64,000 nucleotides of DNA from an uncultured Lachnospiraceae bacterium (GCA_934401915.1 CAKRSV010000003.1:1-64000), one strand, 5' to 3'; counted from the first letter of the stretch, positions 43,296 through 52,416 are shown. Numbers and translations are program-made. The notes: generated from the sequence alone by a model not told the origin.

Positions 43296-44498
43296 CTATT
43301 CTGGAATGCTTCCCTGCACATAGTCGGCCGGGGTCCATTTGCGGCGGACAAGCGTCAGCTTTTCTCCCTCGCGCACATAGACTGCCGGGAAATACTGGAT
43401 GAACAGGGGATTCAGGCTCATTGTATAGCCGCCTACATTTTCGTAGACGATCTCATCGCCGGGCATAAGCTCCGGCATATTTTCATGTGTAAACAGGCGG
43501 TCTACTTCCATGCAGGTAAAGCCGCTGATGATCTGGGAGTCCATGACCCTGCGCTCCCCGGCTGTCTGTCCGTCATAGCGCAGATGAAAAAGATGCGAGG
43601 ACTTGATCATGGTCGGATCGATATTGAAACGGCTGCCGTCCGTCATAACATAGCGCGTGCCCTTGATGTCCCTCGTGTCGAATACCTTTGTCACGAAGGT
43701 CGTACACTTGGAGATCAGCGAGATGCCGGGCTCGACAAGGAGCCGGGTGCGCTCTGGCGTGAAGCAGACCGAAAGCTCGTCGGCTATGGCAGGAAAGTAG
43801 TCGGGGTACTCGGGACGCCCTTCCATTCCGCCGCAGTAGCCGCCGCCCAGATCGACATATTCCAGATCCAGGGAAAATTCCTGCTGAAGGCGGCACGCCA
43901 TCTTTGCGATCGAGCGGAAGATGTTCACGCTTCGGGATTTGCTGCTGGAGTGAAGATGCAGGCCGGTGATCCGGACGTTGGGAAGCGAACGGATCTGCGC
44001 GATCGCGTCCTTCAGCTTTCCGGTTTCGTAGCAGAACCCGAAGCGCCCGCTGACTTTTCCCATGGTCGTCTCGCCCGGGCACATCTGCTCCAGATTGAAG
44101 TTGGCGCGGATGCCGACGCGCAGTATCTTGTCCGGACATTCGGCTGACAGCTCGGTGAGCCAGCGCAGCTCCTGTGCAGAGTCCAGATTCACATAGCCTC
44201 CGGCAAGGAGAACGGCGCGAAAGGATGGCTTTCCCTTATAGGGGCCGTTGTATATGATCTCGCTGTCGGAAAAGCCGAGATATTTTGCAAGACTGTACTC
44301 ATCCTCGGAAACGACTTCGGCGTAAGCCCCGTTCTGTTTTACAAACGAGACAAGCCAGGGAAGGGAATTGGTCTTGAAGGAATAGCCGACCAGATAGTTT
44401 CCCCAGCTTTGTGCAAGGGAGGTTGTCAGCATATCGTAGTATCTTTGAAGAATCGTCTTATCTATGACGAAATAAGGCGTCTGTATCGCAGTATCCAT
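43296..44498 (-). CDS. Fold-type III PLP decarboxylase (LysA-like)
   Basis: 400 residues. ATG 44498 is chosen because GGAG lies 7 nt upstream; a longer start at 44510 is possible. Belongs to the diaminopimelate/ornithine decarboxylase family, with PLP lysine K42 in GYSFKTN, HLHSSSKSRSV, the phosphate-binding DLGGGYCGG, and LLVEPGISLISK. The dimer-interface catalytic Cys is C329 in SGFTCMEVDRL, followed by NVGGYTMSLNPLFIQYFP. The residues needed for decarboxylation appear intact, but the sequence is far from housekeeping LysA and the setting is a glycan locus. It could also act as a racemase-like enzyme. Operon with the ATP-grasp gene at 42299; promoter at 44548-44576. Confidence 0.82.
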   Translation of the reverse strand: MDTAIQTPYFVIDKTILQRYYDMLTTSLAQSWGNYLVGYSFKTNSLPWLVSFVKQNGAYAEVVSEDEYSLAKYLGFSDSEIIYNGPYKGKPSFRAVLLAGGYVNLDSAQELRWLTELSAECPDKILRVGIRANFNLEQMCPGETTMGKVSGRFGFCYETGKLKDAIAQIRSLPNVRITGLHLHSSSKSRSVNIFRSIAKMACRLQQEFSLDLEYVDLGGGYCGGMEGRPEYPDYFPAIADELSVCFTPERTRLLVEPGISLISKCTTFVTKVFDTRDIKGTRYVMTDGSRFNIDPTMIKSSHLFHLRYDGQTAGERRVMDSQIISGFTCMEVDRLFTHENMPELMPGDEIVYENVGGYTMSLNPLFIQYFPAVYVREGEKLTLVRRKWTPADYVQGSIPE

Positions 44499-44547
44499 AA
44501 ACATCTCCATTTCTGATCCGCTCTGTCAGGTCGTACGGAATAGTTTC

Positions 44548-44576
44548 ATCTTACCCCATTTCAGGGACGGTTACAA
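44548..44576 (-). promoter_or_regulatory. Promoter of the decarboxylase/ATP-grasp pair
   Basis: On the minus strand: TTGTAA, 17-nt spacer, TAAGAT, 50 bp before the start codon. Confidence 0.55.
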
Positions 44577-44591
44577 CGTGCAATTTCAGGA

Positions 44592-44620
44592 TTGTGGGAA
44601 GAAACCGATAGTGTTACAAT
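44592..44620 (+). promoter_or_regulatory. Promoter of the GT52-like gene
   Basis: TTGTGG, 17-nt spacer, TACAAT. It is back to back with the leftward promoter at 44548-44576, 15 bp away. Confidence 0.55.
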
Positions 44621-44709
44621 GAGCGGAGAATGTTTTGCACAGAAAACCGGAAAGCGCCGGTCTGCTATTTCTGTGAAGGAAAGACCGGGAGCGAGGGAGC
44701 AGAGGATCG

Positions 44710-45783
44710 ATGAAAGAACGGATTTATGTATGTCATACCTTTTATCATGTATATGTGGCGTGTCTGAAGGAGCTGGCGCTTCCCAGAGAGCGGCAGGGAA
44801 AGGCGACGCTGGTGCTGAGCACGATGTCGAACAACTTCGGGAGCCTGATAGAACGGGCGAAGCGTTGTCCGTTGTTTGAAGAGACGGTGATGTTCGACGA
44901 AAAGGAGGAGAGCTTTTTCCCGGAACTGAAAAAGTACCATACGGACAGGGGAAATCTGCTTCTCAATATGCTTGCCAGGATACGGTATACCAAGCTGCTT
45001 GGAAAGCTGCAGGGGCCGTATGTGCCGGTGGACTTCAGACAGTACCGGGATATCTATGTGTTCTGCGACTCCGATCCGATCGGCTACTATCTGAGCTACA
45101 AAAAGATACCCTACCACGCGGTGGAGGACGGACTGAACTGTATCCAGTACTATGACACGGCGAGGTATGACAACCGGGGGCATTTTGAACTGAAGGCGTG
45201 GATGTCTGCGCGGAATCTGATCTTTATTCAGAACGGTTACGGGAAATACTGTCTTGATATGGAGATCAACGACATCAGCGTTGTGCCTTACCCGTGTAAA
45301 AAATACCGGGAGGTGCCGCGGCAGAAGCTGGTAGACCGCCTGACGGAGGCGGACAAGGAGATCCTGATCCATCTCTTTATAGAAAATATGGACGAACTGC
45401 TGGAGCAGCTTCACAGAGGTTCCGAAAACAAGATCCTGGTGCTCTCCGAGCCGCTCTGCGATCTGGAGGTACGCAGACAGATCTTTTCGGATATCATAAG
45501 GGATTACAGCGTCATAGACGGCAGACAGGCGCAGGTTCTGATCAAGCCGCACCCGAGGGACGTGCTGGACTACAAAAAGGTATTTCCGCAGCACATCGTT
45601 CTGAGCGGGATGTTCCCGATGGAGATCCTGAACTATATCCCAGGCCTTTCCTTTAAACGGGTGGTCTCTGTCTTTACGGTTCCGAGCGGGATCCGGTTTG
45701 CTGATGAGATCCTGTTTCTGGGGGAAGATTTCATGGACAGGTATGAAGCGCCGGAGCTGCATCGTCAGAACGAACAGATCTGA
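44710..45783 (+). CDS. GT52/sialyltransferase-like glycosyltransferase
   Basis: 357 residues. N-terminal YVCHTFYHVYVACLKELAL resembles the opening strand of GT52 lipooligosaccharide sialyltransferases. Further landmarks are VFCDSDPIGYYLSYKKIPYH, the VEDGLNCIQYY segment (family E/D-D-G motif), VLIKPHPRD (family K-P-H-P motif) and SVFTVPSGIRFADEILFLG. GT52 enzymes use CMP-nonulosonates. With pseF making CMP-Pse about 4 kb away, this is the best candidate for the pseudaminic acid transferase, but the acceptor and donor are inferred. It is followed by its own small intergenic promoter and the ABC exporter. Confidence 0.65.
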   Translation: MKERIYVCHTFYHVYVACLKELALPRERQGKATLVLSTMSNNFGSLIERAKRCPLFEETVMFDEKEESFFPELKKYHTDRGNLLLNMLARIRYTKLLGKLQGPYVPVDFRQYRDIYVFCDSDPIGYYLSYKKIPYHAVEDGLNCIQYYDTARYDNRGHFELKAWMSARNLIFIQNGYGKYCLDMEINDISVVPYPCKKYREVPRQKLVDRLTEADKEILIHLFIENMDELLEQLHRGSENKILVLSEPLCDLEVRRQIFSDIIRDYSVIDGRQAQVLIKPHPRDVLDYKKVFPQHIVLSGMFPMEILNYIPGLSFKRVVSVFTVPSGIRFADEILFLGEDFMDRYEAPELHRQNEQI

Positions 45784-45795
45784 TCCCCAGCCCGT

Positions 45796-45824
45796 TTGCA
45801 TGATGGCGGACGGTATGATAAAAT
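45796..45824 (+). promoter_or_regulatory. Promoter candidate of the ABC exporter
   Basis: TTGCAT, 17-nt spacer, TAAAAT, 60 bp before the start codon. Confidence 0.5.
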
Positions 45825-45883
45825 GGGCGTATATGTTGCAAAACAGGCTGCATGGGCCTTACAGAATAGGAAAATAGAGTCGT

Positions 45884-47635
45884 ATGTTAAAGATCATGAA
45901 AAAAATGAACCTTCTGCTGGATGCAAAGCAGAAGCGCACCATGGTCGGTATCGTCATCATGATGCTGATCGGCGGCGTGCTGGAGAGTCTGGGCGTGACA
46001 ATGCTGGTGCCGATCATCACGGTGGTGGTCGATCCGGTGAAGGTGGAAGAGAACAGGTATCTGTCGGCGGTCTACCACGGACTGCACCTGCAGAACACGG
46101 CGCAGTTTGCGGTGGTGATGCTGTTGGCGTTTGTCGGGATCATTGTCATTAAGAATCTGTATCTGTTCTGTCAGCAGAAGGTACAGCTCAAATTTGTATA
46201 CACGAATCAGTTCGCAACCTCGCGCAGGATGATGATCAACTTCATGGAAAGACCGTATGAGTATTATCTGAACGCGGATACCTCGGTGATCCAGCGAAGC
46301 ATCACCTCCGATGTGAACAATATGTACGGACTGATCCTGAGCTGTCTCCAGCTCTGCAGCGAGTGTATCGTCTTTTTGTGTCTGGTTCTGGTGCTGCTGG
46401 CGATCGACGCGCAGATGACGATCATGATCGCGGTGCTGATGCTGGTGCTGCTTCTGGTCATCAAAAAGATCCTCAAGCCGATCATGGTAAAGGCCGGACA
46501 GGATAACCAGGACTACTACAGCGGTCTGTACAAGTGGATCGAACAGTCGGTAATGGGGATCAAGGAGATCAAGATCGCGAACAAGGAAAATTATTTCATC
46601 AACGAGTACGCCAAATGCGGCGCGGGCTATGTGGAGTGCGTGCAGAAATACAATATCTTCAACGCGACGCCAAGGCTGCTGATCGAGACGGTGTGCATAG
46701 CGGGGATGATCGGATACTTTATCATTATCATTTTGCAGGGCGCGAAGGTGACGGATCTGATGCCGCAGCTTTCCGCGCTGGCGATGGCGGCGGTACGGCT
46801 TCTGCCGAGCGTGAACAGGATCAACAACTATCAGACCTCGATCTCCTACTTTGAGCCGTTCTTTATGGGAGTCAGCGACAATCTGCAGGAAGAGATCCAC
46901 GACCAGAAGGTCAGCTACGATGCGAAGGATTACCAGATGGGCAGATCCGTCGAAAAGCTGCCGATCAACCGGGAGATCTGTCTGGAGGACATCACATACA
47001 AATACCCGAACACGGATGTGCTCATCTTTGACCATGCGCAGATGCGCATCCCGATCGGCAATTCGGTAGGGATCGTGGGAACCTCCGGGGCAGGAAAGAC
47101 AACGATCGTGGATATCCTGCTGGGACTTCTGCAGATCGAGAGCGGAAAGATCCTCGCAGACGGAGTGGAGGTGCGCGAGCATTATGAGGAGTGGCTGAAG
47201 AACATCGGCTATATCCCGCAGACGATCTTTATGATCGACTCGACGATCCGCAAGAATGTGGCGTTCGGCTGTCCGGATGAGGAGATCGACGATGAGAAGG
47301 TGTGGCGTGCGCTCCGGGAGGCACAGCTTGACGAGTTCGTGCGAGGACTTCCCGACGGGCTGGACACCAGCATCGGAGAGCGGGGAATCCGTATTTCCGG
47401 CGGACAGAGACAGCGTATCGGAATCGCCCGCGCACTGTTCGAGGATCCGGAGGTGCTGGTGCTGGATGAAGCAACCTCGGCGCTGGACAATGAGACGGAG
47501 GCGGCGATCATGGATTCGATCAACCGGCTTCACGGGAAAAAGACGCTCATCATCATCGCGCACAGATTACAGACCATCGAAAAATGCGATATGGTATACC
47601 GGGTGGAGAACGGCAAGGTAAACCGGGAGCGTTGA
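45884..47635 (+). CDS. ABC exporter, PglK-like lipid-linked glycan flippase
   Basis: 583 residues: six membrane helices (about 20-330) fused to an ATPase. Walker A is G399-TSGAGKTT, signature motif S505-GGQ, Walker B D528-E529 (LVLDEATSALD) and switch His H560 (IAHRL). The family includes PglK/WlaB, which flips undecaprenyl-diphosphate-linked oligosaccharides, and lipid A exporters. The short membrane loops and the glycan locus favour the flippase role. No Wzx-type flippase is present in the window, so this may be the exporter for one of the lipid-linked units. Confidence 0.87.
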   Translation: MLKIMKKMNLLLDAKQKRTMVGIVIMMLIGGVLESLGVTMLVPIITVVVDPVKVEENRYLSAVYHGLHLQNTAQFAVVMLLAFVGIIVIKNLYLFCQQKVQLKFVYTNQFATSRRMMINFMERPYEYYLNADTSVIQRSITSDVNNMYGLILSCLQLCSECIVFLCLVLVLLAIDAQMTIMIAVLMLVLLLVIKKILKPIMVKAGQDNQDYYSGLYKWIEQSVMGIKEIKIANKENYFINEYAKCGAGYVECVQKYNIFNATPRLLIETVCIAGMIGYFIIIILQGAKVTDLMPQLSALAMAAVRLLPSVNRINNYQTSISYFEPFFMGVSDNLQEEIHDQKVSYDAKDYQMGRSVEKLPINREICLEDITYKYPNTDVLIFDHAQMRIPIGNSVGIVGTSGAGKTTIVDILLGLLQIESGKILADGVEVREHYEEWLKNIGYIPQTIFMIDSTIRKNVAFGCPDEEIDDEKVWRALREAQLDEFVRGLPDGLDTSIGERGIRISGGQRQRIGIARALFEDPEVLVLDEATSALDNETEAAIMDSINRLHGKKTLIIIAHRLQTIEKCDMVYRVENGKVNRER

Positions 47636-47720
47636 GGAATGGAGACTTGCGGCTGACAGACGAAAAGAGGGTGCGCGACGCCTGCGGGGCAGCGTGCCAG
47701 AGAAAGGAAATAACAGGGCA

Positions 47721-48149
47721 ATGAAGAAGCTGTGGGATTTTTGCTGGGGAATATACAAGAAATACGAAGAGGCGCTGAACTATCTGATCTGGGGATTTAT
47801 CGCCTTTGTGCTGAATATGGTGCTGTTTTATCTGTTTGACGATGTGATGGGCATGCAGGAGCTTATCGCCAACGGCGTTGCCTGGGTGATCTGCGTTATC
47901 TTTACCTATTTCACCAACCGCACCTTTGTCTTTAAGAGCAAGAATAAGGGAGCACGGGGAGCCGGAAAAGAGTTCGTACAGTTTGTCAGTGCAAGACTCG
48001 GTACGCTGGTGCTGGAGGAGCTGGTGATCTTTGTGGGGATCACGGTCCTTGGGGCAAACAACATGATCGTCAAATTCCTGGGACAGGTTCTGGTGATCGT
48101 TTCGAACTATTTCCTGAGCAAGTTATGGATCTTTAAGGAGAAAAAATAG
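47721..48149 (+). CDS. GtrA-family membrane protein
   Basis: 142 residues from ATG 47721 (AGGG upstream). Four membrane helices with the family motifs NYLIWGFIAFVLNMVLFYLF, FTYFTNRTFVFKSK and VIVSNYFLSKLWIFKEK. GtrA proteins are thought to flip polyprenyl-phosphate-linked monosaccharides made by GtrB-type enzymes. Two such enzymes are in the window (21417 and 54818), as are several GT-C candidates that would use the flipped donor. Confidence 0.9.
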   Translation: MKKLWDFCWGIYKKYEEALNYLIWGFIAFVLNMVLFYLFDDVMGMQELIANGVAWVICVIFTYFTNRTFVFKSKNKGARGAGKEFVQFVSARLGTLVLEELVIFVGITVLGANNMIVKFLGQVLVIVSNYFLSKLWIFKEKK

Positions 48150-48161
48150 AGGGATTTTCGG

Positions 48162-49241
48162 ATGGCAAAAAAGAGACAGGTCAATTTTGAACTGCTGCGG
48201 ATCGTGGCGATGTTTATGATCATAGCCCTTCATTATCTTGTGAAGGGCGGGGCAGCCGTGTCCTATGTGGAAAACGGGGCGGCGGCCAACTATGCCGCCT
48301 GGCTGGTGGAGGCCTTCTGCATCGGTGCAGTCAACTGTTATGTGCTCATCAGCGGTTATTTTCTGGTGGAATCTGAGTGGAAACCGGGACGCGTGGCTTC
48401 CCTGTTTTTTCAGGTTCTTTTTTATTCTGCGCTGATCCCGCTTCTTCTGATCCTGATCGGGGAGGTGTCGCCGCGCAGCCTTGGGATCTATGACTGGATC
48501 GGGTATCTGCTGCCGGTCGACACAGAGCATTACTGGTTCGCCACCGCCTACCTGCTGATGTATCTTTTTGCGCCGCTTCTGGCAAAGGGCATACGCCAGA
48601 TGGAAAAGAAAGAATTGCAGGTGGTACTGGTTCTTTTGCTGTTTTTCTTTTCGGCGGTCAAGACCTTTGTGCCGGTTGCGTTTGTGACAGATCACAAGGG
48701 ATATGATTTTGGCTGGTTTTTGTGCCTGTTTGTCCTGGCGGGTTATATCAGACGCTTTGGATTTTCGTGGTTGGAAAAGAAGGCAAATGCCGCGCTTTTG
48801 TATGTCGTGTCCAGTCTGGGGATCTGGGGACTTTCCGTGGTGTCCGGCAGGCTGGGAGAGCGGATCGCCGCTTTTACCTGCTATGCGGATATGCCGTACA
48901 CGTACAACCATCTGTTGTGTGTGGTCTCGTCGGTCGCACTCTTTTATCTGTTTAAGGACAGCACGGTCCGCGAAGGAAAGTTTGCTGCGCTTGTCACCGC
49001 ACTGGCGCCCTACACCTTCGGCATTTATCTGCTGCACGAACATCTTCTGGTACGTTACCGGTGGACCGAGTGGCTGGGGACAGAGCGTGTGGCGGGCAGT
49101 TTTGGTTTTCTGCCGCATATGGTCGGCTGCGTGGTACTGGTGTATGTGGTGGGAACCGTGGTGGATTTCGTGCGGGCATGGATCTTTGAGCAGATCGCCC
49201 GTGTCGGAAAGCGCGGGGAAAGCCGTAATGGAGTTCGATAA
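48162..49241 (+). CDS. Acyltransferase family 3 membrane protein (OafA-like)
   Basis: 359 residues with about ten membrane helices. The family motif R-x10-H is present at the start (NFELLRIVAMFMIIALHYLV), and another conserved stretch is CYVLISGYFLVES. APYTFGIYLLHEHLL lies near the C-terminus. Such proteins move acyl groups, usually acetyl, across the membrane onto sugars. It probably O-acetylates the glycan made here. The stop codon is 2 bp from the next start. Confidence 0.88.
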   Translation: MAKKRQVNFELLRIVAMFMIIALHYLVKGGAAVSYVENGAAANYAAWLVEAFCIGAVNCYVLISGYFLVESEWKPGRVASLFFQVLFYSALIPLLLILIGEVSPRSLGIYDWIGYLLPVDTEHYWFATAYLLMYLFAPLLAKGIRQMEKKELQVVLVLLLFFFSAVKTFVPVAFVTDHKGYDFGWFLCLFVLAGYIRRFGFSWLEKKANAALLYVVSSLGIWGLSVVSGRLGERIAAFTCYADMPYTYNHLLCVVSSVALFYLFKDSTVREGKFAALVTALAPYTFGIYLLHEHLLVRYRWTEWLGTERVAGSFGFLPHMVGCVVLVYVVGTVVDFVRAWIFEQIARVGKRGESRNGVR

Positions 49242-49243
49242 CT

Positions 49244-51151
49244 ATGCAGAAAATAAAAGACTTTTACAGAAAATATCAAACGTGGATCGAGAATGGTCTG
49301 TTTCCGGTATTGCTGATCCTGTACCCCTTCGTGCAGATCAATCAGGGGATCGACGTCTCGGATACCGCGTACAGTCTGTCTAATTTCGCGTTTTTTGGAG
49401 AGATGAAGGGGACCTGGATGACGGCGACCTTTCTGGCGAACATGCTGGGAAGCCTGCTGATGAAGCTGCCGTCTGGCGATACGCTGCTGGGGATCTACTG
49501 CTACACAACGCTGCTGCAGTCAGCGACAGCGGTGCTGGTATACGCCTCAATGCGCAGAAGGATCCCCGCGCCGGTTCTGTTCCTTGGAGAGATAGGAGCG
49601 CTGGGCCTTTGCTGGTGCCCTTCTACGATACTGTATAACTACCTGACCTATCTGCTGCTGATAGGAGGAATGCTGCTTCTCTACCGCGGGATCTGTCTGT
49701 CTCTGGACGATGGGAAGGAGAAGGAAGGACGGCAGCCGGACGGATCCTGCGGACTGCCGGAAAACGGCGGAAAAGCCCGGCGCAGAAAACAGGTACTCTG
49801 CTATGTCGGTGCGGGGGTGCTGCTTGGCGCGAATGTGGCGGTGCGTATGCCGAACGCAGTACAGGCTATGCTGATCCTCGCCCTGTGGTATGGCGTTCTG
49901 CTTGCCGGCAAAGAGAACCGGAGGCACGCATGGGGGCGGCTCGCGGTCGATACCCTGTGGTGTGTGCTGGGGTATCTGGCGGGATTTGGCGTGCCGCTTC
50001 TGTGTCTGTCCCTGCGCTACGGAGCGGAGGCGTACCCGTCCATGGTACAGACGATGTTTGCCATGACGGAAAAAGCGGTAGACTATAAACCGACGGCGAT
50101 GCTGCAGGGAATGTTCGGCGACTACGCCAGGGGGCTTTTCTGGCTGCTGTTTGCCGGGATCGGGATCCTTGCGGGAGCGATCCTCTTTGTATTGCAGCGG
50201 AGGCTGTGCGACAAGAGAGGGGCGGCGGTGCTGTGCCGGGTAGTCTACAGCGGCATTTTTCTGGTACTTCTGCGCTTTTACTGGGGAAAGGGAGTGTTCA
50301 GCTTCCGGTACTATGAGTACAGCAGCATATACTATCCGGCGGTGCTTCTGCTGACAGTCTTTGTGTGTGTGGCGGTCTGGACGGTCTTTTCACGAAAGAC
50401 GGACAGAGAGCAGAAGGCGCTGGCGGTGCTTCTGCTGGTGCAGGCCTTTGTGACGCCGCTCGGGAGCAACAACGATCTGTATCCGATCCTGAACGCGCTC
50501 TTTCTGGTGCTTCCGTTTACCCTCTGGATGCTGTGTGAGCTGGGAAAAGGCAGAGAGGTGTCAAGACGGATGCTGTGGCAGATCCCTGCGGGGATCCTGT
50601 GTCTGTTTGTACTGATCCAGAGCATTGGTTTTCATGCGGCTTTTGCTTTTCAGGACGGCGTGGACGGCACGGTGAGGGATCGGCTTGTGAACGAGCCGCA
50701 GAAGGCGCGGGGCGTATATACGACAGAGGAAAACGGTGCGTTGCTGGAGGAGCTGGCGGTCTATGCGCAGGACGCGGGGCTGGCGGGCAGGGAGGCAATC
50801 TTCTACGGGGAGATTCCGGGACTTGGCTATTTCCTGGATATGCCTTCGGCGTTATCTACCTTCTGGCCTGATCTGGATTCTTACAGGATGCAGGAGTTTG
50901 AAGCGGATATGGAGCAGGTGCGCCTGAGGGCGGAGGCGGATCCCGGCGGGCTGCCGGTGATATTTCTGTCTGCTGCCGACGCGGCGTATCTCTCGGAGGA
51001 CGCCGATGCGATGAACTGGTTCGGGGTGGATAAGGAAGCACTTTCGCAGGATGAGAAGCTGAGACAGCTTGGAGAATTCCTGAAGGAGAACGGCTACCGG
51101 GAGACATTCTGCAATGCGTCCTACGCAGTCTACGAGGCAGACGGGGGCTGA
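49244..51151 (+). CDS. Polytopic membrane protein, GT-C-like, unassigned
   Basis: 635 residues with about ten to twelve membrane helices. The first loop has QGIDVSDTAYSLSNFAFFGE with the acidic D-x2-D-x2-Y pattern and then TATFLANMLGSLL, a layout like GT-C enzymes. A long cytoplasmic loop (about 150-185) is rich in charged residues. A soluble C-terminal domain of about 140 residues contains YGEIPGLGYFLDMPSALSTF. No specific family is recognised. Given the many lipid-phosphate sugar genes nearby, an extracytoplasmic glycosyltransferase is the best guess. Confidence 0.6.
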   Translation: MQKIKDFYRKYQTWIENGLFPVLLILYPFVQINQGIDVSDTAYSLSNFAFFGEMKGTWMTATFLANMLGSLLMKLPSGDTLLGIYCYTTLLQSATAVLVYASMRRRIPAPVLFLGEIGALGLCWCPSTILYNYLTYLLLIGGMLLLYRGICLSLDDGKEKEGRQPDGSCGLPENGGKARRRKQVLCYVGAGVLLGANVAVRMPNAVQAMLILALWYGVLLAGKENRRHAWGRLAVDTLWCVLGYLAGFGVPLLCLSLRYGAEAYPSMVQTMFAMTEKAVDYKPTAMLQGMFGDYARGLFWLLFAGIGILAGAILFVLQRRLCDKRGAAVLCRVVYSGIFLVLLRFYWGKGVFSFRYYEYSSIYYPAVLLLTVFVCVAVWTVFSRKTDREQKALAVLLLVQAFVTPLGSNNDLYPILNALFLVLPFTLWMLCELGKGREVSRRMLWQIPAGILCLFVLIQSIGFHAAFAFQDGVDGTVRDRLVNEPQKARGVYTTEENGALLEELAVYAQDAGLAGREAIFYGEIPGLGYFLDMPSALSTFWPDLDSYRMQEFEADMEQVRLRAEADPGGLPVIFLSAADAAYLSEDADAMNWFGVDKEALSQDEKLRQLGEFLKENGYRETFCNASYAVYEADGG

Positions 51152-51155
51152 TGCG

Positions 51156-51185
51156 TTGCCAAAGCGGGAAACGGTGTGCTATACT
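51156..51185 (+). promoter_or_regulatory. Promoter of wecE
   Basis: TTGCCA overlapping the end of the preceding gene, 18-nt spacer, TATACT with TGC before it (extended -10). It fixes the wecE start downstream at ATG 51220. Confidence 0.6.
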
Positions 51186-51219
51186 TGCAACAGACAATAA
51201 AAGGAAAGAGGTTGTTGGT

Positions 51220-52347
51220 ATGATCAATTTCAATGTGCCGCCCTGTGCGGACAAGGCATTTGACTATATAAAAGAGGCAGTGCAGAACCAGAAGATCTGC
51301 GGAGACGGACCTTTCACGGCAAAGTGCAGCCGGTGGATCGAGGAGAAGACGGGGACGACGAAATGCCTGCTCACTCCCTCCTGCACGCACGCGACGGAGA
51401 TGGCGGCTCTTCTTGCGGAGATCCGGGAGGGCGACGAGGTCATCATGCCGTCCTACACGTTCGTGTCAACGGCGGACGCGTTTGTTCTGCGGGGAGCGAA
51501 AGTGGTCTTTGTGGATATAAGACCGGATACCATGAATATCGACGAGAATCTGATCGAGGAAGCCATCACAGAGCGGACGAAGGCGATCGTGCCGGTGCAT
51601 TATGCGGGCGTGGGATGCGAGATGGATAAGATCATGGAGATCGCCGCGCGTCATGGGCTGATGGTGATCGAGGATGCCGCGCAGGGGATCATGGCTTCCT
51701 ACAAGGGTAAGCCGCTTGGAACCTTCGGAGAGTTCGGCTGCTTCAGCTTCCATGAGACAAAGAATTTCAGCATGGGCGAGGGCGGAGCCCTTCTGATCCG
51801 TGATGAGAAATACATCGAACAGGCGGAGATCATCCGCGAGAAGGGAACGGACCGGAGCAAATATTACCGGGGGCAGGTGGATAAGTACCGTTGGCAGAAT
51901 TACGGCTCTTCGTATCTGCCCAGCGATATGAACGCCGCCTATCTGTACGCGCAGCTTGAGGAGGCGGAGACGATCCAGAAGGCGCGGATGGACCGCTGGA
52001 AGGAGTACCGGGAGCAGCTTGAGGAGCTGGCGCAGGAAGGCCGCATTGAGCTGCCTTATGTACCGCCGTACTGCGAGCACAATGCGCACATGTTTTACAT
52101 CAAGACCAGGGATCTGGCAGAAAGAACGGATCTGATAGCGTATCTGAAGTCGAAGGATATTCTGGCAGTGTCTCATTATATCCCTCTGCATTCGGCGCCG
52201 GCCGGACTGAAGTTCGGAAGGTTCCACGGAGAGGACCGCTATACCACGAAGGAGAGCGAAAGATTGCTGCGTCTGCCATTGTATTATGGTCTGACGGCGG
52301 ATCAGGCTGCCTATATTTCGCAGCAGGTCAAGTCATTTTATCGATAG
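51220..52347 (+). CDS. wecE: dTDP-4-amino-4,6-dideoxygalactose transaminase
   Basis: 375 residues, nearly the same length as E. coli WecE/RffA. It aminates dTDP-4-keto-6-deoxyglucose to dTDP-Fuc4N with glutamate as donor. It is closely similar along the whole length: MINFNVPPC start, LLTPSCTHATEMAALLAEIR, GDEVIMPSYTFVSTADAFVL, IVPVHYAGVGCEMDKIMEIA, FSFHETKNFSMGEGGA with the PLP lysine K181, and FHGEDRYTTKESERLLRLPL. The substrate also lies on the dTDP-rhamnose pathway, linking it to rfbD at the left end. A GNAT enzyme two genes downstream may acetylate its product. Confidence 0.95.
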   Translation: MINFNVPPCADKAFDYIKEAVQNQKICGDGPFTAKCSRWIEEKTGTTKCLLTPSCTHATEMAALLAEIREGDEVIMPSYTFVSTADAFVLRGAKVVFVDIRPDTMNIDENLIEEAITERTKAIVPVHYAGVGCEMDKIMEIAARHGLMVIEDAAQGIMASYKGKPLGTFGEFGCFSFHETKNFSMGEGGALLIRDEKYIEQAEIIREKGTDRSKYYRGQVDKYRWQNYGSSYLPSDMNAAYLYAQLEEAETIQKARMDRWKEYREQLEELAQEGRIELPYVPPYCEHNAHMFYIKTRDLAERTDLIAYLKSKDILAVSHYIPLHSAPAGLKFGRFHGEDRYTTKESERLLRLPLYYGLTADQAAYISQQVKSFYR

Positions 52348-52363
52348 AAGAAGGAAACGGGCG

Positions 52364-52395
52364 GCCGTGTTCCCGGAGGGAAGAGGGAACACGGC
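52364..52395 (+). promoter_or_regulatory. Strong hairpin between wecE and the 52417 gene
   Basis: Perfect 11-bp arms GCCGTGTTCCC and GGGAACACGGC with a 10-nt loop GGAGGGAAGA. No T-run follows, so it is not a standard terminator. The loop shows a free Shine-Dalgarno-like GGAGG. It could stabilise the wecE mRNA end, pause polymerase, or influence translation of the gene 22 bp downstream. Confidence 0.55.
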
Positions 52396-52416
52396 GCCGG
52401 CAGGGATGATCGGCGG

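Noticed and set aside
45887-47563. 558-codon minus-strand frame antisense to the ABC exporter
   Set aside because: Composition (HDRRLRLIVQRR-like) is that of a reverse-strand shadow, and there is no ribosome site or motif.
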